Source: a bacterium (lineage in GTDB: Bacteria; Hydrothermota; UBA3072; JAPDKE01). Taken from it: a stretch of DNA of 42,500 nucleotides. The position numbers and the translations under genes are program-made. The notes beneath the pieces were generated by a model that searched no databases, had not been told where the DNA came from, and saw only the letters and a program-made list of their open reading frames with translations. The stretch covers positions 1 through 42,500 of the forward strand of contig JAPDKE010000029.1 in assembly GCA_029258725.1 (NCBI GenBank), in the 5' to 3' direction. Each line of letters opens with the position of its first letter. Positions within the stretch are counted from its first letter, which is position 1. Below, in pieces: positions 13,438-22,184 of this stretch.

Positions 13438-14221
13438 ATTCAGGAAAATTGCAGAATGGCTTTTTCCTTCCAGCAGGGTTGCTCTGGTCTGTAAAAGACT
13501 TTCCATGAGCCCATGCGCATTGCTGTTATCCGGGATAAAACCCTTCCCTCTTCCACGATGGATGAAAAAATGTATTGCCTCCCTTCCCCCGGTCCATGCC
13601 CTTACCGGGATTCTATACATTCTATTTCATGCACAGAAAGAGGGATGGATTAAGGAGATAAAGGAAAAAACCGGGTTTCTATATCGCATAAAAAATAAAA
13701 ATATAAGAAGGGATTTGTTTCTTCATGTGGCTCTCCAGATTGCGGAGGAGAAGATTAAAAAACTCACGGGATGGGGATGCGATGAGGATAACCCTTATAT
13801 AAAATCCATCTTCCTTGCGAGTATTTTTAAGGGAATAGAACAATTCTCTGAGATTGAGGCAATTAAATTCCCCTCAGGCCCCTATGCACTTTTCCATGCG
13901 GAGAAGGAAATGAATGGTTGTCTGTACCGGATACATGTAAATCCTCTCTATAAACTCTATTACGCTGTGTGGAGCGGAAACATAAGAATTAAAGAACCAT
14001 GGATTAAGCCTCTTCTCGTTTACAGGGAAGGAGTGATTGAAATAAGAGTTGTTTATCTTGAAGATTTTAAATGTCTGGTGCTTCCTCCGGTAATGCTTCC
14101 TCCGGGAGAGGAAAGGCTCCGGGTTGACATCACTGCCTTTCTGAAATATCTTGGGTTTGACAGGTTCAAAATGGAGGAGGAATATGTACGGGTGGGCAGA
14201 GACCATGCTCAAAGGTATTGA
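13424..14221 (+). CDS. Unknown protein between the large helical protein and Fic
   Basis: 265 residues from the ATG five bases after GGAGG; a GTG at 13418 lies in the ribosome site. Not recognised. The N-terminal 60 residues contain many Cys and Pro (CKRLSMSPCALLL, MKKCIASLPP); the middle is helical with WIKEIKEKTGF and EEKIKKLTGWGC; the C-terminal 110 residues are strand-rich (LYRIHVNPLYKLYYAVW, VIEIRVVYLEDF, LVLPPVMLPPGEER). No catalytic signature. It overlaps the upstream gene by 14 bp and the Fic gene by 38 bp, so it is certainly cotranslated with them, and it may be the target or antitoxin-like partner of the Fic enzyme, which is inference from context only. Confidence 0.6.
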   Translation: MCQTEFRKIAEWLFPSSRVALVCKRLSMSPCALLLSGIKPFPLPRWMKKCIASLPPVHALTGILYILFHAQKEGWIKEIKEKTGFLYRIKNKNIRRDLFLHVALQIAEEKIKKLTGWGCDEDNPYIKSIFLASIFKGIEQFSEIEAIKFPSGPYALFHAEKEMNGCLYRIHVNPLYKLYYAVWSGNIRIKEPWIKPLLVYREGVIEIRVVYLEDFKCLVLPPVMLPPGEERLRVDITAFLKYLGFDRFKMEEEYVRVGRDHAQRY

Positions 14222-14918
14222 GAGGGTTAAGGGAAAGAAAAGTTTTATGTATGAAATAGCACATGCCTCGGTTGCCATAGAAGGAAACTCCTTGAGTCTG
14301 GAGGAAGTGAGAAAGATAAATCTTGATGTTTCACCGCCAAAAGACCGTGATACAAGGGAAATGTACAACTATCTCTGGACATTACGGAAAATCGATGAGT
14401 TTGCAGAGGAAAAACTCACCGTGGATTTGCTTCTCAAAATTCACGAATGTATCACTGAGGGAACTCTTCAACTTCCATGTTATGAAGGAGTGTTCAGAAA
14501 AAAACTCGTATTCATCGTTAATCCCTACACTGGAGAAAGGTCTTTCATCCCTCCTTTCAGCAGTGATGTTCCTGGGCTGGTTGAGGAGTTGCTTGAATGG
14601 TACAACCGAGAGGGAATGAAACTGCATCCTGTTATCCAGGCGGGTATAGTCCATTTCAGGCTTGTGTGGATTCATCCATTTTACGATGGTAATGGGAGAA
14701 CATCCCGTTTTCTCGCAGCTCTTACTTTAAGAAAACGTGATTTTGATACAGGGTTTTTCCTCCCCATTGATGTTGTCCACTGGAAAGAACGAAGAAAATA
14801 CATAGATGCCCTGAATGAGGCTGTGGAAAAAGGATTGGATGCCTGGCTAAAATATTACATTGATTGTTTTTATAAAGCCCTTGATATGCAAAAGAAGGGG
14901 TATGATGCTCGCGGTTAA
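14184..14918 (+). CDS. Fic-domain protein (AMP transferase)
   Basis: 244 residues. The Fic signature HPFYDGNGRTSR is complete, with the catalytic His and the GNGR anion hole. Near the N-terminus, HASVAIEGNSL matches the S-x-A-I-E-G-N inhibitory helix motif of class II Fic proteins, whose Glu blocks productive ATP binding until released. The flap residues before the active site (YTGERSFIPPF) are also typical. Fic enzymes move AMP, less often UMP or phosphate, onto hydroxyl side chains of target proteins. The start is the ATG after GGAGGAGGAAT, inside the end of the previous gene. Autoinhibition suggests a regulated modifier rather than a simple toxin. Confidence 0.93.
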   Translation: MYGWAETMLKGIERVKGKKSFMYEIAHASVAIEGNSLSLEEVRKINLDVSPPKDRDTREMYNYLWTLRKIDEFAEEKLTVDLLLKIHECITEGTLQLPCYEGVFRKKLVFIVNPYTGERSFIPPFSSDVPGLVEELLEWYNREGMKLHPVIQAGIVHFRLVWIHPFYDGNGRTSRFLAALTLRKRDFDTGFFLPIDVVHWKERRKYIDALNEAVEKGLDAWLKYYIDCFYKALDMQKKGYDARG

Positions 14919-14993
14919 AAAACCAAATTCTATTCTTGGCAATGAATGAGGGCTGTGCAGGGTATAAGCGAAAAATAAAAGAAGGAGGCTGTT

Positions 14994-16712
14994 ATGAGAA
15001 GCAGGAAGAGAAGAATTGAGGAATTAAAGAAGAAGTTGCGCTCACCGTCAAAGGAGGAAAGGATTGATGCAATACGGGAACTTGAAATTATTGAGGCAGA
15101 GGAAGCGGTTGATGAATTGATAGAGGCATTGAAGGACGAAAACGGTGATGTTTGCAAGGAAGCAGCCTGGGTTCTGGGGATGATAAAACCTGAAAAGGCG
15201 GTTGGGCCGCTGATAGAGGCATTGAACGATGAAAATAAAAGAGTACGAAAACAGGCAGCCTGGGTTCTGGGTAAAATAGGTCTTGAGAAGGCAATAGATG
15301 CACTAATAAAGGTATTAAGGGATGAAGATGAAGAGGTTCGTATAGAAGCAATTGATGCTCTTAAGGAAATAAGTTCTGACAAGACAGTTGAACCTTTAAT
15401 AGAAACATTGAAGGATAAAAATTCACGGGTTCGTCAAACTGCAGCATCTATTCTTGGAGAAATAGGTTCTGAGAAAGCAGTAGAACCATTGATAGAGGCA
15501 TTGAAGGGTGAGGATGACTGGTTGGGGGTGGAATCTGCTATTGCTCTCGGTAAAATAAAATCTGAAAGGTCGGTTGAATTATTGATAGAAATGTTAAAGA
15601 ATAAAAACCAGAAGATTCGCTGGAGAGCAGCTAAGGCTCTTGGAGGAATAGAATCTGAGAGAGCAGTTGAGCCATTGATAGAGGCATTGAAGGATGAGGA
15701 TGGAAATGTTCGTGAAGAAGCAGCCGAGTCTCTTGGTAAGATAGGTTCTGAAAAGGCAATTGAACCATTGATAGAGGCATTGAAGGACGAAGATGAGGAT
15801 GTCCGCAGTGCAGCAGTCTGGGCTCTTGGTGATATAGGTTCTGAAAAAACGCTTGAGCCATTGATAGAGGCATTGAAGGATGAAAATGCGAAAGTTCGCG
15901 AAGGAGCGGCATTTGCTCTTGGTAAGGTAGGCTCTGAAAAGGCAGTTGAGCCACTGATAGAAGCATTGAGAGATAAAAATTGGATTGTTTCATTGGGCGC
16001 TGCCTGGGCTCTCGGAGAAATAGGTTCTGAGAAGGCTGTTGAGCCATTGATAGAGGCATTGGAAGACAAAAACGAGAGGGTACGCTGGAAAGCAGCCCGT
16101 GCTCTTGGTAAGATAGGTTCTGAGAAGGCAGTAGAACCATTGATAGAGGCATTGAAGGATGAGGATAAGGATGTGCGCAGAGAAGCGGCTGAGTCTCTTG
16201 GTGAGATAGGTTCGGAGAAGGCAGTGGTTCCGCTCACAGAGACATTGAAGGATAAGGAGCCCGATGTGTGCAAGGCGGCAGCCCGTGCTCTTGGTAAGAT
16301 AGACTCTGAGAGAGCAGTTGAGGCATTGATAGAGATATTGAAGGACGAAAATGAAGACGTGCGTTCGGCAGCAGCTATATCTCTTAGCAAAATAGGCTCT
16401 CAGAAATGCTTGGAATATTTGAAGGGAAGGTTGCTGGAAGAAAGGGAAAAACGGGTAAAGGATAATATTCTCGTGTCCATCGGCAGGATTGATTTTGATG
16501 AGGCACTTCCCTTTATCAAGAAAATGCTTGAAAGCGGTCTTATTGGTGTAAAGGAAAGGGCATTGGAGATTCTTGGTGAGATTGGAAATGAGCGTGCAGT
16601 GGAGATTATCGTTCCTTATCTTTCATCTGAATATATTCCACTGCGGTTGGCTGCTGTTGAGGCACTGGGGAAGATAGAAACTGAAAAAGCATTAGGATAT
16701 GTGAAAAAATGA
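14994..16712 (+). CDS. HEAT-repeat (PBS-lyase type) protein, highly regular array
   Basis: 572 residues: a basic N-terminal segment (RSRKRRIEELKKKL), then 14 consecutive 31-residue units with consensus EKAVEPLIEALKDED...VRxxAAxALGxIGS, and about three diverged units at the end. The repeats are of the PBS lyase/HEAT type, forming a curved solenoid for protein binding. The near identity of units 4-13 in protein and DNA points to recent expansion or homogenisation. Charges on each unit are alternating Glu/Lys, usual for thermostable repeat proteins. It differs from the two 33-residue HEAT arrays to the left. It is 75 bp after Fic with its own AAGGAGG site and no good promoter in the gap, so it probably ends the island operon. 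Confidence 0.9.
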   Translation: MRSRKRRIEELKKKLRSPSKEERIDAIRELEIIEAEEAVDELIEALKDENGDVCKEAAWVLGMIKPEKAVGPLIEALNDENKRVRKQAAWVLGKIGLEKAIDALIKVLRDEDEEVRIEAIDALKEISSDKTVEPLIETLKDKNSRVRQTAASILGEIGSEKAVEPLIEALKGEDDWLGVESAIALGKIKSERSVELLIEMLKNKNQKIRWRAAKALGGIESERAVEPLIEALKDEDGNVREEAAESLGKIGSEKAIEPLIEALKDEDEDVRSAAVWALGDIGSEKTLEPLIEALKDENAKVREGAAFALGKVGSEKAVEPLIEALRDKNWIVSLGAAWALGEIGSEKAVEPLIEALEDKNERVRWKAARALGKIGSEKAVEPLIEALKDEDKDVRREAAESLGEIGSEKAVVPLTETLKDKEPDVCKAAARALGKIDSERAVEALIEILKDENEDVRSAAAISLSKIGSQKCLEYLKGRLLEEREKRVKDNILVSIGRIDFDEALPFIKKMLESGLIGVKERALEILGEIGNERAVEIIVPYLSSEYIPLRLAAVEALGKIETEKALGYVKK

Positions 16713-17036
16713 GGGAAGGTCCATGTGCATATATCAGAAATGCGGTAAAGAAATTTCGGATAAAATAAAATCGTGGACATGACCATGGCCTAATCTTAAA
16801 CTTATACTCCAACCATCCCTTTCCCAAAAGTATCTCGAATGGACAAAGAAGATAAGGCTTCTTTACAGAAAACCAGGGTCTGGCAGGAATTGAATTATTC
16901 TTATACATCGCTTGAGTATGTAGAAAAAGAAACGCAGAAATGATTCTCACTTATCCATGGAAACTTTCAAGGATTTTCGGGTGTAGGTAAGGCATGATAA
17001 AATCTTTCTGCGTGCCTCCTTCTACTCAAGTCAAGT
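16713..17036 (+). other. Gene-poor junction between island and ttuA operon
   Basis: 324 bp where a + operon meets the end of a - operon. No convincing gene, RNA or T-tailed hairpin is seen. One 19-codon frame at 16723 after GGGAAGGT reads MCIYQKCGKEISDKIKSWT; its C...CGKEIS pattern looks like the start of a zinc-ribbon gene that has been cut off, so this may be the scar of a lost gene at the island edge. Confidence 0.5.
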
Positions 17037-17954
17037 TTAACCCTTTACCTCCTCAACGATCCTGCAGAAGTTGCATATTTTCTTTGGATTTACGGTTGGA
17101 AAGCCACAGCGCTCACACAGATACTGCGGAAACTCCTCTGGCTCCATTCTCTTTTTTAACTCCTTCAACATTGCAAGAATCCTCAACTTTATCTCAGGCA
17201 TCCTTTCCTCAAGGGTGTCGAGCATTCTTTTGTAAAGATGCTGGGTTGGCTCCCTTCCCTGAACATACGGACACTTTGCATCAAGATATGGTATCTTTCT
17301 TATTCCTGCATAAAGCCTCACCTCTTCCTCCCTTACATGGTAAAGTAACTTTAACTTTGCCGAAAGATGCAGATCAGGAATGGGTGGATTGTAAGGAGCA
17401 AGGTGTAAAAGCCTTTCAAATTCAATATTGAAAAGGTTCATTACGGTGGTTACCGCTGCATCATCAGCATTGTGTCCGGTTATAACCCCATGAACCCCAC
17501 TCTCCCATGCAACCTTATTCATCAGATACCTTTTAACAACCGCACATGCCCTGCATACCTTCTTCTTTCTTGCCTTTCTCACCCTTCCCTCTGCAATGTC
17601 CGCAAGGTCAAATCCGTATTCTTCTTTTAAGGATAAAATTTTAAGCGGCACCTCAAGAGAGGATGCAAGTTGTGAAACCTTTTTCCTTGCCTCCTGCGAA
17701 AATCCCGGAAGCCCCAGGTCAATGAAAAAGGCAAATGAGAGGGATTCAGGAAAGAGTTTTTTCATGAGATAAAGAACCGTCATTGAGTCCTTCCCACCCG
17801 ATACCGCAACCGCATACTTTCTTCCATGTATGAACTTTCTCATCTTCTTTTTTATCCTGTTTTCTATGTAGGTGCAGAAACAGTCCTCACAGAGTTTGAG
17901 ATTTGCATAGACAAGTTTAATCGTTGCCTCACCACCACACAGGCTGCACTTCAT
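17037..17954 (-). CDS. ttuA: TtuA/Ncs6-type tRNA 2-thiolation enzyme
   Basis: 305 residues of the TtcA/TtuA/Ncs6 PP-loop ATPase family. N-terminal zinc finger C-x2-C (CSLC at 3-6) and C-x2-C (CEDC), PP-loop SGGKDS, KVCRACAVVKR with the active Cys pair, TGHNADD with the third cluster Cys replaced by context typical of this branch, and a C-terminal zinc ribbon CERCGFP...CNFC. These enzymes activate a tRNA uridine with ATP and insert sulfur; TtuA makes 2-thioribothymidine at position 54 in thermophiles, Ncs6 acts at wobble U34. The two zinc fingers and length fit TtuA/Ncs6. No sulfur carrier gene is next to it. Last gene of the panD operon, 4-bp overlap with the ABC permease. Confidence 0.8.
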   Translation of the reverse strand: MKCSLCGGEATIKLVYANLKLCEDCFCTYIENRIKKKMRKFIHGRKYAVAVSGGKDSMTVLYLMKKLFPESLSFAFFIDLGLPGFSQEARKKVSQLASSLEVPLKILSLKEEYGFDLADIAEGRVRKARKKKVCRACAVVKRYLMNKVAWESGVHGVITGHNADDAAVTTVMNLFNIEFERLLHLAPYNPPIPDLHLSAKLKLLYHVREEEVRLYAGIRKIPYLDAKCPYVQGREPTQHLYKRMLDTLEERMPEIKLRILAMLKELKKRMEPEEFPQYLCERCGFPTVNPKKICNFCRIVEEVKG

Positions 17955-18778
17955 ACCTCTTTGAGCCTCCTTCTTTTTGGCGAAAAGATTAAAGAGAGGA
18001 AGAATATGAACGTCACAACAAGAACGATGGATGCACCTGAGGGAATATCAAAGAAAAGAGAGATGAGCAGACCGAGGACAGAGGAAAGAATGCCAAAGGT
18101 TACGGAAAGAAGAATAAGAGCCTTCATGCTGTGTGTGAGTTCATACGCGGCGGCAGCCGGTGTAACTATTTCTGCAAATACAAGAATTACTCCAACTGTT
18201 TTGAGAGAACCCGCTATAACAAGTGCAATGGCAATTAAGAGAAGATGGAGGAAAAGGTCGGGCCTCATCCTGGATATATCCGCATACTCCCTGTCAAAGA
18301 TTGCAAACACTATTTCCTTGTAGAAAAGAGAGATAAACGCAATAACCAGAAATCCCGTTACAAGAAGGAATATGACATCGCTCCAGGATACAGAAAGAAC
18401 AGAGCCAAAAAGATAACCCAGGATTCTGGGGTCATACCTTCTCATGAGCCCTGCAAATAAAATGGCGAGTGCCATCGTGGAACTGAATACAATGCCAACA
18501 GGGATGTCGCTCCTCAATTCCCCCCTTTTCTCCGCCCATCCGACAAAAAGTGCACCAAGCAGGGCAAAAACAAGGGAAAATGGGAAGGGGGGAAGGTTTA
18601 AAAGCATCCCGAGTGTTGCCCCTGCGAAGGAAGCATGGGCTATTCCTGCACCCATGAATGAAAGCCCCCTTAAAATCACAAATACACCTATAAGGGAACA
18701 TATCCCACCAACAAGCACGGATGCAATGAATGCCCGCTTCATGAACTCATACGCAAGGATACTACTCATAGTGAGCAT
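17951..18778 (-). CDS. znuB: Zn/Mn ABC importer, membrane permease
   Basis: 275 residues of the ABC-3 (ZnuB/TroC) permease family with about eight hydrophobic helices and the typical GAGIAHASFAG motif (helix after the first two segments), a central PDLF cytoplasmic loop and the AEIVTPAAAAY helix that contacts the ATPase region. It forms the channel for zinc or manganese together with the ATPase and binding protein encoded just upstream on the same strand. A run of basic residues (SPKRRRLKEV) ends the protein on the cytoplasmic side. Overlaps the ATPase gene by 17 bp. Confidence 0.9.
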   Translation of the reverse strand: MLTMSSILAYEFMKRAFIASVLVGGICSLIGVFVILRGLSFMGAGIAHASFAGATLGMLLNLPPFPFSLVFALLGALFVGWAEKRGELRSDIPVGIVFSSTMALAILFAGLMRRYDPRILGYLFGSVLSVSWSDVIFLLVTGFLVIAFISLFYKEIVFAIFDREYADISRMRPDLFLHLLLIAIALVIAGSLKTVGVILVFAEIVTPAAAAYELTHSMKALILLSVTFGILSSVLGLLISLFFDIPSGASIVLVVTFIFFLSLIFSPKRRRLKEV

Positions 18779-19508
18779 CCTCCACTATAACACAAATGTG
18801 CCCATTCCTTTCAAAAACATCCACCGGTGCATTGTAGAGTTTGGAGAGAACTTCAGGGGAAAGAACCCTGGAGGGTTCACCGCATGCAAAGATTTTCTTT
18901 TTCATATATACAACCCTTGTGAGATAGGGACTCACAGGATTCAGATCATGGGTTACCATTACCACGGTAACCCCGTCCTCATGGATTTTCCTTATAAGCC
19001 CGGTTATCTCCCTCTGTGCCTGGACATCAAGTCCTGTTGTTGGTTCATCAAGCAGGAGGATTTCAGGCTCACTCACAAGAGCCCTTGCTATGAATACCTT
19101 CTGCCTCTCACCACCTGAAAGGAGCCCGAGTGGCTCGGCTGCATATCCTTCCATCTCCATTCTTTCAAGAACCTCAAGCACCTTCCTTTTGTCCTCCTTA
19201 CCCGGTCTTTTTAAAAATCCAAGTCTCCCGTATCTCCCCATGAGGACAACATCATAGACTCTCAGGGGTATGAACTCATCTATCTTCTTTAACTGGGGAA
19301 CGTATCCTATGGACCCCCTAACCTCAACCCTTCCCTCATCGGGTATTATCCTTCCCGCAATTACCTTCAAAAGCGTTGTTTTTCCGGCACCATTTGGCCC
19401 TATAACCCCGACCCACTCCCCCCTTTCCACCTCAAGGGTTATATTCTCTATAATGGTCTTGTCCCTGTCCTTTACAGTTACATTCTCAAGTTTAATCACC
19501 CAGCCCAT
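18762..19508 (-). CDS. znuC: Zn/Mn ABC importer, ATP-binding protein
   Basis: 248 residues with all ABC motifs: Walker A GPNGAGKTT, Q-loop VPQ, signature LLSGGERQK, Walker B ILLLDEPTTGLD and the H-loop VTHDL. The subfamily is the metal-type (ZnuC/TroB), supported by its position between the ZnuA-like and ZnuB-like genes. The start is chosen at the ATG seven bases after GAGGAGG, two codons inside the longest frame. The last 25 residues (NGHICVIVEDAHYE) add a short extension with two His residues. Overlaps both neighbours by 17 bp. Confidence 0.92.
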   Translation of the reverse strand: MGWVIKLENVTVKDRDKTIIENITLEVERGEWVGVIGPNGAGKTTLLKVIAGRIIPDEGRVEVRGSIGYVPQLKKIDEFIPLRVYDVVLMGRYGRLGFLKRPGKEDKRKVLEVLERMEMEGYAAEPLGLLSGGERQKVFIARALVSEPEILLLDEPTTGLDVQAQREITGLIRKIHEDGVTVVMVTHDLNPVSPYLTRVVYMKKKIFACGEPSRVLSPEVLSKLYNAPVDVFERNGHICVIVEDAHYE

Positions 19509-20301
19509 CCTCAAGCCTCCTCAGGTTTTCATCAAGCATGGAAAAAAGATCATCGGTGTTGGGTAAAAGTCCCGGAAGGGGGGTGAGGGTAACAACCTTG
19601 ACACCCGTTTCCCTTGCAATGAGGTCTGCCATCCCTTCATCAGGAAATGGAGCAGTTACAAGCACATTTATTTTTTTCTGCCTTATGAGTTCCAGGATGG
19701 AGGCAAGCCTTTTTGCCGAGATTGAGGAACCTGGCGATGGAAAAACACAGGCTGCCTCTTCCACACCCAGGTGCCTGAGAAAATGATGAAAGGCAGGGAA
19801 CATCACAACAACCTTTTCCTTTTTTATTCTGTATTTTCCAAATATTTCCCTCACCCTCTTTTTCACCTGTTCCGCACGCTTTTTTATACCCGCGGAGTCT
19901 TCAGGCACAAGTTCACAGAGTTTTTCACATATCTTATCCACCATCCATGATATTCCATCCGGGTCAAGCCAGATGTGGGGATTTTCCTCACCCGGAGGAT
20001 ACCCATCCCTTAATCTCACATAAGGAACACCGGATGCCATTTTAACTGCCCATTCATCAAGCCCTCCAATGAGAAAAAGGACCTTCCCTCCCGCAGCCTC
20101 CCTCATTCTGGATGGCGTTGGAGAGTAAGTATGGGGATTTTCAAGCCCTGTGAGAAGGGAGACAACCTCAATTTTCTCCCCACCTATTTCCTTAACAAGA
20201 GAATGAAGAGGGGTGATGGATACAAGAACCTTTGTTTCCTTAAAATCCCTTTTACATCCTGCAAGCGCTAAAAGAAGGATAATCCATACTCTCTTTCCCA
20301 T
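19492..20301 (-). CDS. znuA: Zn/Mn ABC importer, substrate-binding lipoprotein
   Basis: 269 residues. The signal peptide ends in a lipobox (LLLALAGC), so the protein is anchored to a membrane through Cys. Metal-binding residues of the A-1 cluster family can be seen: His in GLENPHTYSP, His in ENPHIWLDP, His in FPAFHHFLRHLG, and a late acidic residue in APFPDEGM. The long His-rich loop of many ZnuA proteins is absent, so Mn or Zn cannot be told apart. It captures the metal for the permease and ATPase encoded downstream. The start has AAGGTGGTGG upstream and overlaps the TIM-barrel gene by 34 bp. Confidence 0.9.
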   Translation of the reverse strand: MGKRVWIILLLALAGCKRDFKETKVLVSITPLHSLVKEIGGEKIEVVSLLTGLENPHTYSPTPSRMREAAGGKVLFLIGGLDEWAVKMASGVPYVRLRDGYPPGEENPHIWLDPDGISWMVDKICEKLCELVPEDSAGIKKRAEQVKKRVREIFGKYRIKKEKVVVMFPAFHHFLRHLGVEEAACVFPSPGSSISAKRLASILELIRQKKINVLVTAPFPDEGMADLIARETGVKVVTLTPLPGLLPNTDDLFSMLDENLRRLEDGLGD

Positions 20302-20984
20302 TTTTCCACCACCTTTTTTATCTCATCCATTCTTTTACAGGGTTCAGGATGGGGCATCAATTCAAATATGTAAACTCTTTCCCGTTTCGCAAGTATGGGG
20401 ATTACATCCTTCCAGGGTATGTTCCCCTCACCGGGTAAAAGGTGCTCCTCCTCCCCTCCCTTTGTGTCCGAGACATGCACATGAACTATTTTTTCCTCAT
20501 GCCCAAGCCACTCTGAAAGATTTTTGTTTGCATGGCATGTATCCAGACATACGGGTAAACCAAGAGAAAAAATATACGATGCATCTTTGCCCTTTCCTTT
20601 TGATGTATTCTCCAGAACAACCTCAACCCCCCATTCTTTTCCAAATTCCAGGATTTCCTCAAGGGAATCCTTCCTTTCCGGTGCATGGAGTATTAGTCTT
20701 TTTATTTTGAGATGATGGGCAAAAAGAATTGCCTTCTCAACCTCCCTTATGGATTTCACCCTTTCCCACTCATCATCAGAGGATATGTTTATACCCGGGG
20801 GCTCATGAACCGCAGGAACATTTATTGAATGTCTTTTCAGAATTTTTTTCAGTTCCTTAACCGTTTCCATGCGGTCCCAGGAAATGTTATCAAGCCTGAG
20901 TTCTATATTCATGCCTGAGAAAATGGAGAAATCGGGCTTTCTGTCCTTAACAAGCGTCGTTGATATCCCCCATAAGTTCGGCAT
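20268..20984 (-). CDS. Xylose-isomerase-like TIM-barrel protein
   Basis: 238 residues of the AP-endonuclease-2/sugar-isomerase TIM-barrel superfamily: MNIELRLD (strand 1), VPAVHEPPGINIS, RLILHAPE, VVLENTSKG with the metal-binding Glu, LDTCHANKN with Asp and His, VHVHVSDTKG with the HVHVSD metal motif, and FELMP near the end. Members isomerise or epimerise sugars or nick damaged DNA; the short length and lack of DNA-binding extensions favour a sugar-phosphate isomerase-like role, substrate unknown. The start lies behind GGAGGAGG, and the gene overlaps lipA by 38 bp. Confidence 0.8.
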   Translation of the reverse strand: MPNLWGISTTLVKDRKPDFSIFSGMNIELRLDNISWDRMETVKELKKILKRHSINVPAVHEPPGINISSDDEWERVKSIREVEKAILFAHHLKIKRLILHAPERKDSLEEILEFGKEWGVEVVLENTSKGKGKDASYIFSLGLPVCLDTCHANKNLSEWLGHEEKIVHVHVSDTKGGEEEHLLPGEGNIPWKDVIPILAKRERVYIFELMPHPEPCKRMDEIKKVVEKWEREYGLSFF

Positions 20985-21837
20985 ATCCCTCCTCCGCCAT
21001 GTATGAACTCCTTACAAGAGGACCGGCCACAACCCATTTTATACCCGCTTTCCCTGCATACTCCTCGTATTCCTTGAATTCATCGGGGTGTACATATCTC
21101 TCAACGGGAAGATGGTTCCTGGATGGCCTTATATACTGTCCTATGGTGACCATATCAACCCCACAACCTGCAAGTTCGGAAAGGAGTGAGAAAACCTCCT
21201 CTTTCTTCTCCCCGAGCCCCACCATGAATCCTGACTTCGTGAGAATATGCGGGAAGTTTCTTTTTGCATATTCCAGGATAGAAAGCGAGCGTCTGAAATC
21301 GGCAAGGGGTCTTACACGGGAGTAAAGAGAGGGAACGGTTTCAACGTTGTGATTGAATACATCAGGGCCTGCTGAAAGCACCATATCAAGGCATTCTTTT
21401 TTCCCCTGGAAGTCAGGGACAAGAACCTCAACCCTCACCGGAATTTTTTTGAGTTCCTCAATGGTTTTTTTAAAATGTCCTGCTCCTCCATCAGGAAGGT
21501 CGTCCCTTGTGACGGAGGTTACAACCGCATACCTTATCCCGAGTTCCTCAACGAATTTTCTCAGTCTTTCCGGCTCTTCAGGGTCAGGGGGAGGAGGATT
21601 TCCCTTTTTTATCGCGCAGAATCCGCAATTCCTCGTGCACACATCACCCAGGATTAAGAACGTTGCCGTCCCCCTTCCCAGGCACTCTCCTATATTCGGG
21701 CATTTCGCCTCCTCACAAACCGTATGCAGGGAAAACTGCCTGAGTTTTTTTCTCAGGGGTTCTGCAAGTTTCTTGCGGACGAGTTTTTCTCTTATCCAGG
21801 GAGGGAGGGGTTTATTCAATGGGATTGTTTTTTTCAT
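20947..21837 (-). CDS. lipA: Lipoyl synthase
   Basis: 296 residues, usual LipA length. The auxiliary cluster motif C-x4-C-x5-C ([12 protein letters not shown]), the radical-SAM motif CTRNCGFC and the C-terminal RSSY are all present. LipA inserts two sulfurs at C6 and C8 of protein-bound octanoate on 2-oxoacid dehydrogenases or the glycine cleavage H protein, consuming one of its clusters. No octanoyltransferase (lipB/lipM) or lipoate ligase is in the window. Second gene of the operon, overlapping panD by 26 bp. Confidence 0.95.
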   Translation of the reverse strand: MKKTIPLNKPLPPWIREKLVRKKLAEPLRKKLRQFSLHTVCEEAKCPNIGECLGRGTATFLILGDVCTRNCGFCAIKKGNPPPPDPEEPERLRKFVEELGIRYAVVTSVTRDDLPDGGAGHFKKTIEELKKIPVRVEVLVPDFQGKKECLDMVLSAGPDVFNHNVETVPSLYSRVRPLADFRRSLSILEYAKRNFPHILTKSGFMVGLGEKKEEVFSLLSELAGCGVDMVTIGQYIRPSRNHLPVERYVHPDEFKEYEEYAGKAGIKWVVAGPLVRSSYMAEEGYAELMGDINDAC

Positions 21838-22150
21838 CCACCCTCACGATTTTTGGTTCCGGTATCTCATTCTCAGGGTATATTCCAAATGCCATGATTA
21901 TGACTCTATCTCCAACCCTTACCCTGTGTGCGGCCGCTCCATTTACAACAACCTCTCCCTTTTTCCCGTAAATAACATATGTTTCAAACCTCTCACCATT
22001 ATCAACATCCACAACAAGGACCTTTTCCCCGGGAAGAAGGTCCACGAGTTTTGCCAGATTTTCATCAATGGTTATTGAACCCTCGTAGTCCAGTTTTCTT
22101 CCGGTTACTCTCGCATTATGTATCTTCGCCCTGAGCATTACCCTCATCAT
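21812..22150 (-). CDS. panD: Aspartate 1-decarboxylase proenzyme
   Basis: 112 residues. The self-processing site YEGS (Gly-Ser) is near residue 24-25 and matures to the pyruvoyl-dependent enzyme; [14 protein letters not shown] and VNGAAAHRV are classic. It makes beta-alanine for pantothenate and CoA. First gene of a seven-gene - strand operon. No ribosome site precedes the ATG, which lies at the predicted transcription start, so initiation is probably leaderless. A second ATG follows directly and may be used. Confidence 0.95.
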   Translation of the reverse strand: MMRVMLRAKIHNARVTGRKLDYEGSITIDENLAKLVDLLPGEKVLVVDVDNGERFETYVIYGKKGEVVVNGAAAHRVRVGDRVIIMAFGIYPENEIPEPKIVRVDEKNNPIE

Positions 22151-22156
22151 GGAATA

Positions 22157-22184
22157 AGTTTAATAAAAAGAGCGGGAATGTCAA
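22157..22184 (-). promoter_or_regulatory. Promoter of the panD-lipA-znu-ttuA operon (leaderless)
   Basis: On the - strand: TTGACA (22184-22179), 16 bp, TAAACT (22162-22157). The predicted start of transcription is at or next to the A of the panD ATG at 22150. The -35 box begins immediately after the stop codon of the preceding gene. Confidence 0.7.

Noticed and set aside
15434-16390. Long - strand open frame (over 300 codons) inside the third HEAT gene
   Set aside because: It is a mirror of the 93-bp coding periodicity, Ser/Ala-rich, with no ribosome site.
15100-16400. Regular 93-bp DNA repeats as a CRISPR or satellite array
   Set aside because: The period equals one 31-residue HEAT unit and the frame is open throughout; no spacers.
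16723-16782. 19-codon zinc-ribbon-like frame as a real gene
   Set aside because: Too short for a zinc ribbon, only one Cys pair and a weak ribosome site; noted as a possible relic.
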